Shown here: positions 59,293 through 64,000 of the stretch, one piece after another
Position numbering within the stretch: position 1 is the first letter of the stretch
Layout of the letters: every line of letters starts with the position of its first letter
Source of the DNA: Cryptomeria japonica
Taxonomy: Eukaryota; Streptophyta; Pinopsida; Cupressales; Cupressaceae
Length of the DNA stretch: 64,000 bases
Direction: 5' to 3'
Assembly: GCF_030272615.1 (NCBI RefSeq)
Contig: NC_081414.1
Span: 816,394,396-816,458,395 of the forward strand
Notes under the pieces: model-generated
The model's database searches: none
Told to the model about the DNA's origin: nothing
The model's input: the letters and a program-made list of their open reading frames with translations, nothing else
Made by a program: the position numbers and the translations under genes

Positions 59293-59439
59293 ATTGGGCC
59301 AGTAATATCCAGTCCTGATGAGTTTCTTGGCTAAGGTAGGACCACTAGCATGTGGACCACATATCCCTTCATGTACCTCACGTAACGCAATCCGAGCTTC
59401 GTCACTTTCTAAATATCTAAGAAGAGTGCCATCTAGACC

Positions 59440-60321
59440 TCACTGGTATAGGATATCAGCTAAAATGACATATCGAGAAGATTGGCGAATGAAAGTGCGA
59501 CATTGGTTATTGGATAGATCAGGAGATAGGGTATTGTCACGAAGGTATGTGAAGATGGAACCATATAACTGGGACTCAGGACTGACGACACATATCATCT
59601 CAGTAGGAGTGATTTCATACGAAGGAACCAAAAGGTTATCCACTAAGAACTCATAGCGGGTCTCATCTGGAGGTAGATCGATCAGTGAAGCAATTGTAGC
59701 CATGGCATCTGTGACTCGATTCTACTCTCTTGGTATCTGTTCAAAGTCTATCTTTGTGAAATGTTGTTTCAGGTCATCCACCATTTTTTTGTAAGGCATT
59801 AATTTTTCATCCTTTGTTTGATAATCATCAGTTGCTTGACGGATTACAAGTTGAGAGTCCCCAAAAACACAAAGTTTCTGGATCTTCCACTGAAATGCAA
59901 CCCGTAATTCAGTTGTTAATGCCTCATATTCCGCTATATTATTAGTGCAAAGAAAGGATAAGCGGTATGATTTTGGTATAGAATCCCCTTGAGGAGTTAT
60001 AAAAAGGATGCCAGCTCCTGCCCCATGCTGTGTGTATGAGCCATCGAAGTACAATTACCATGGCTTTGCATGTGACATTGTTAAAATGGATTCATCTGGA
60101 AATTCTGAACTTAGAGGAACATCATCGATCATGGGGGCATCTGCTAATTGATCTGCGATGGCTTGTCCTTTTATTGCTTTTCTGTCCACATACTCGATGT
60201 CGAATTCACTTAGGATCATTACCCATTTGGCCAGTCGCCCAGTAAGCGTTGCTTTATTAAGAAGGTATTTCAATGGATCAATTCTTGCAACCAACTTAGT
60301 CTTATGAGTGAGTATGTAATG
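59440..60321 (-). pseudogene. RNase H end and second, archaeal-type RNase H of element B (fossil)
   Basis: From 60294, the end of the ordinary RNase H (L-A-K-W-V-M-I-L-S-E-F-D-I-E-Y) is followed by Q-L-A-D-A-P. A second RNase H starts at 60054 with Y-F-D-G-S-Y-T, E-Y-E-A-L and V-F-G-D-S-Q-L-V. A linker to integrase follows (59703-59440). The presence of two RNase H domains is the main reason for assigning the Tat lineage. Broken in places. Confidence 0.8.
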
Positions 60322-61746
60322 TCATAATTTCTGCAAAGCAAAGACCACTGCGAGACATGCAAGCTCAATTGGTGTGTAGTTTAGCTCATATCTCACCAAG
60401 GTGCGACTGATATAGTATACTGCTTTTTCTTTGCCCTCAGCAATTTGTTGTGCTAAGAGTGCCCCCAGTGCTGTTGGAGTAGCTGATATGTATAGTAACA
60501 TAGGCTGATCTGGAACTGGTGGCATCAAAACTAGCGGATTTAGAAGATAATCTTTGAGCATCTGGAAAGCCTGTTGACAGTTATCATCCCATTTGAATTT
60601 GATGTTTTTATGTAGCAGGTGCTGAAAAGGATTACACTTATCTGCAAGTTGCGCTATGAATCTTTGTATGGACTGGAGTCTCCCTTGTAAAGACCAAAGT
60701 TGACTGATATTTCTTGGTGGTTGCATCTCCAGGATGGCCTTGACTTTTGCTGGATCAGCTTCTATTCCTCTTTTTGATACAATGAATCCTAGGAGCTTCC
60801 CGGAGGTTACCCCAAAGACACATTTCTTGGGATTTAATCTTACTTTGTATTTTTCCAACCGGTCAAAGACGACTGAAAGTATGTCCAAATGTGTATTTCT
60901 GTCTATTGATTTGCCCAAGAGGTCATCAACATAATCTTCCACAGTTACGTGCATGAGATCGTGAAAGATAGTAGTCATGGCTCTTTGATATGTAGCGCCT
61001 GCATTTTTTAGCCCAAAGGGCATGACATTCCAGCAGAAGGTTCCCCAAGGACAAGTGAATGATGTTTTATGTTGATCCTCAGATGTGATCTTTATTTGAT
61101 TATAACCAGAGAATCCATCCATCAACGATAACATTTCATGACCTACTGTAAGATCTACAATCAAATCTATGTTTGGTAATGGGAAGTCATCCTTAGGACA
61201 AGATTTGTTGATGTCTCTGAAATCTGTACATATTCTGATGTGGTGATCTGGTTTACTGACAGGCACTAAGTTGGAGATCCATTCAGGATAATCCATTGGG
61301 CGTATGAATCCGACGTCCAATAATTTCTCAAGCTCTGCTTTGACCAATAATGCGACTTGTGGATGCATCTTTCTTAATTTCTGTTTCACTGGTTTTGCCC
61401 CCGGTTTAACCGTCAAATGATGCATTACTAAATCTGGATCTAATGCAGGCATATCTACGTATGACCATGCAAAGTTGATTTGTCGATCTTTGAAGAAATT
61501 TATGAATTTTGACCTTTCTGACTCCGTCAACGATTGGGCCAGGAATATGTTGTGTGGAACTTCTTCTGTACCAATGTTTGTTTTGATAGTCCCATCTACC
61601 AACATGGATGACTTTTCCTCATATGATGTTGGGAGGATGTCGAGCCTTCCATCTTTGGGTGCCTCAGAGAGGTTTTCGCCCTCAGATACGTCCTTTCTTT
61701 TTACTTTTTTTGGGGTCAGACAGCTCCATAGTGTGGTTTTCGCCAT
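60322..61746 (-). pseudogene. Reverse transcriptase and RNase H start of element B (fossil)
   Basis: An open stretch of 474 codons with the gypsy RT landmarks: D-F-R-D-I-N-K-S-C-P-K-D-D-F-P-L-P, M-P-F-G-L-K-N-A-G-A-T-Y-Q and the catalytic Y-V-D-D-L. The connection part has L-G-F-I-V-S-K-R-G-I-E-A-D, and the RNase H start has Y-T-P-I-E. It copies the element RNA into DNA. Confidence 0.9.
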
Positions 61747-62788
61747 AAGACCCTTGGTTTGTTCTTATTTTCACATTTTTGCGACTAGAAGGTCCGACGC
61801 CCTCACCAAAATATGCCACGCTATTGAGTTCTATAGTGTATCCCGCTTTATGGTCCCCAGGGGGAAGATCATCTCGTATGCCAAGATAGTCAATAAAAGC
61901 TTCATCATTTTGGAATGTGTCAAACTGTGCAGGTCCTTCATGATCCCAGTCAATGAGTTGGTGGTGAACGAGGGGAAGGCCTTTAATGTCTTCGAAGTTA
62001 GCGGGGCTAAGAGTGAAGATGCAGTTATATTCGGGTATGTCAAGGTAATTATCAAGGTCATCGATGGCACTCTCCTCATCAGTCTCGATCGCGAGTGAAT
62101 CCAAATTATCATCACTAGTAGCGCATTCTGGGACAGGTGTTCTCATCCTATGTGATTTCAACCTAGAACCTTGAGACAAGGACTGTGTGGAATCCTCATG
62201 GGTTGTTTCTTGACCAAATTTGAATCTTTTATAAAATTCCTCTTCTTTTGTAGGTTCATCTGGCTCTCTGAATGTCTCGGTGAGCTCATAGTCACTGGAG
62301 GATTTGTCTGAACCCCATTCCCATTCGTTGGAGTCTATGGAATAGCGATCCTCTTGTTGAATTTTGATAGCTTTGATTTGTAAGGCTTCTTTTGTCCTTT
62401 GAGTGTGAACCTTGGAAGTCAGGAAACCAAGTCCCTTCGAGCGTTCCTTTTTGAATGTCAATTCAGGTTGTAAAGGTTCAATGATGCCTTTCTTTCGTAA
62501 CCCAAGAGGGCTTTTTCCATCATACCTGAATTTTTGTAGGATCTTGAAGCCTTTGCCATATTTCTCACATGGTAGACTGATGTGATCTTGTGTATCATCT
62601 TCAATGTCTTTGTAAAACATTTTGTATAAGTCTTCCTCTTCCAGTTCGCCCCATCTTTGAAAGGTAGTAGGGTCCCATTTGAGTACCATGATGGATACTT
62701 GCTTGTTAGGATGAGGTCTTCCATATTCTTTTGGTGAACTCATGACTTGTTGTAAGTACATGGTCTGATTTAAAGTGTATTCCCCCAT
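61682..62788 (-). pseudogene. Spacer between protease and RT of element B (fossil)
   Basis: A 368-codon acidic stretch. Near 62440-62530 it has S-P-L-G-L-R-K-K-G-I and then K-G-L-G-F, which resembles the G-patch-like repeats found in spacers of some Tat elements. The rest is rich in Glu, Asp and Ser and is not recognised. Function unknown. Confidence 0.6.
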
Positions 62789-62797
62789 GCCCTTGTC

Positions 62798-63868
62798 CTA
62801 AAATTTGCCTTTAAGCTCACCTTGTTTTGATGTCGAAGGTTTTAATGACTCAGGATCAATGTATGCCGAAGAAGGAACAACTTCATGATTACTGGGAATG
62901 ATGGTCTCAGTTTTTGATCTCAGGTTATTGCAGTATATGAACAGATTAGGATCACCATTAACTATTACCTCCACTCCATTGTGAGGAAACTTAATGCATT
63001 GGTGATATGTAGATGGGACTGCCTTCATTTCATGAATCCAAGGACGCCCTAGCAATATGTTGTAAGTGAGATCTAGGTCTAGGACTTGACAAACCACATC
63101 CTTCGTAACTGGCCCAACTCTGAGAGGTAAGGTGACTGTGCCCTTGGATGAATGCTCTTCATCATCATATGCCTTGATGGTGATTTTGTTTGTAGAATTC
63201 ACAGCTTTATCAGAATATCCCAATTGTTTAATTGTGCTCAATGTACAAATGTTTAGACCAGCTCCTCCATCTATCAGGACTTGTTTTATTCGATGTTTAT
63301 GTATGAAGGCTTCAATGTGTAATGGTGCATTATGTGGCTGACTTATAGAGCTGTCATCAGCTTCTGTAAATGTAAGGGAGTGTGGAATGGAAAGGTATCC
63401 TACCATGGCTTGAAACTGGTCCACGTTCAGATCAGTAGGAACGACAATGTCTCTCAAGATTTTGTCCAGAGTAGCTTTATGTGCGGGGGATATGCGTAAG
63501 AGCTCAAGGATGGAGATGAGCGCAGGTGTCTTCCCTAACTGTTCTACAAGGTCGTACTCAGGCTTGGTTGATGAAGTAGGGGTGTTTTTGGCTAGAGCAC
63601 CTTGCAAAGTGAATTTACCTTGACGAGTTGTAACATTACATTTAGAGGTTGGTTCGAAAGAAGATCCAACACCTTTTAGGACAATCTTGGGTCTCTGGGT
63701 AGAATTCTCAGGGTTTTTGTCCTTGATGATAATGGTAGAGACGTAATTGTCCATTGAAATGTGATTGATAGTTGAATCATAGTTATAGGTTGCTCTGGTA
63801 TAGTTGGTTTGGTCATCTGTGGCTTTAGCTTTTCCATTGTCATGCTTTGGGAATGGTTCCTTAAACAT
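62798..63868 (-). pseudogene. End of gag and aspartic protease of element B (fossil)
   Basis: A 356-codon stretch. The protease active site reads V-L-I-D-G-G-A-G-L-N (D-G-G-A in place of the usual D-S/T-G-A, as in other Tat elements), with I-L-L-G-R-P-W further on (near 63040). The protease cuts the polyprotein. The N-terminal part is polar gag sequence. Confidence 0.8.
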
Positions 63869-64000
63869 CTCATGTTCTTGATTGGATGAGTGTCCTTCAA
63901 TCTCAATGTCACCTCTATCAATGAGATCTTGTATGATGTTCTTCAGTCAATGACAATTTCCTATCTTATGTCCCTTGCTTTTATGAAATTCACAATACTC
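63869..64000 (-). pseudogene. Gag zinc region of element B (fossil, cut by window edge)
   Basis: At the right edge the minus strand reads Y-C-E-F-H-K-S-K-G-H-K-I-G-N-C, the gag zinc motif of the Tat type, followed by L-I-D-R-G-D-I-E-I. The main part of gag is outside the window. Confidence 0.75.

Larger units (their letters stand above)
53940..64000 (-). mobile_element. Ty3/gypsy Tat/Ogre-like element B (partial, runs off the edge)
   Basis: Order on the minus strand from the right edge: gag zinc region, protease, a spacer with a degenerate G-patch-like stretch, reverse transcriptase, RNase H, a second (archaeal-type) RNase H, integrase, an opposite-strand PMD-like region, polypurine tract and 3' LTR. 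Two RNase H domains and a long region between integrase and 3' LTR are hallmarks of the Tat lineage. The 5' LTR, leader and most of gag lie beyond the window. Long open stretches remain, so it is younger than A, but it is broken, with roughly five to ten breaks. Confidence 0.85.

Noticed and set aside
61475-62098. Plus-strand frame of 207 residues
   Set aside because: Antisense to the RT/spacer stretch of element B. The pol domains are on the minus strand.
1-64000. tRNA, rRNA, CRISPR arrays or bacterial-type operons
   Set aside because: None seen. The genome is clearly nuclear plant DNA. The only tRNA-like hit is the copia primer-binding site at 16877-16889.

Overview
The window looks like intergenic chromosome from a seed plant with a large, old, repeat-filled genome. 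The evidence is L1-type LINEs with a plant-style RNase H, Ty3/gypsy elements of the Tat/Ogre type, decayed Ty1/copia pieces, a pogo-type DNA transposon and one plant RNA-binding protein gene. A gymnosperm is my best guess, from the low gene density and many decayed, AT-rich repeats. That is inference, not proof.

Layout. 1-6.1 kb is AT-rich with a minus-strand LINE tail. 6.1-13.6 kb is a nearly full-length plus-strand LINE (ORF1, endonuclease/RT/RNase H ORF2 and an extra third open region), with an A-rich tail and a possible 7-bp target duplication. 13.6-20.6 kb is AT-rich with copia fossils. 20.6-25.7 kb holds pieces of a minus-strand LINE split by about 2.4 kb of unclassified DNA. 25.7-38.5 kb is mostly non-coding, with an ORF1 scrap, a microsatellite, several adjacent direct duplications, a candidate non-autonomous DNA element and a truncated LINE. 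38.5-39.9 kb carries the only convincing host gene: a minus-strand, single-exon-CDS protein with two RRMs, like Arabidopsis UBA2. 42.06-44.64 kb is a pogo/CENP-B-type transposase of 862 codons, full length in one frame but with many stops, followed by two strong hairpins.

46.1-64.0 kb holds two minus-strand Tat-like Ty3/gypsy elements, both broken. Element B (from 53.9 kb, running off the right edge) appears to have inserted into the pol region of element A. Both carry, between integrase and 3' LTR and on the opposite strand, an open region resembling the plant mobile domain (PMD). It is preceded by a short ATG-led leader with a GTAAGT donor and an intron-like stretch full of element-specific minisatellites. 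This shared arrangement is the most interesting thing here.

No tRNA, rRNA or CRISPR array was seen. Apart from the UBA2-like gene, every recognisable coding stretch belongs to a mobile element and is decayed.
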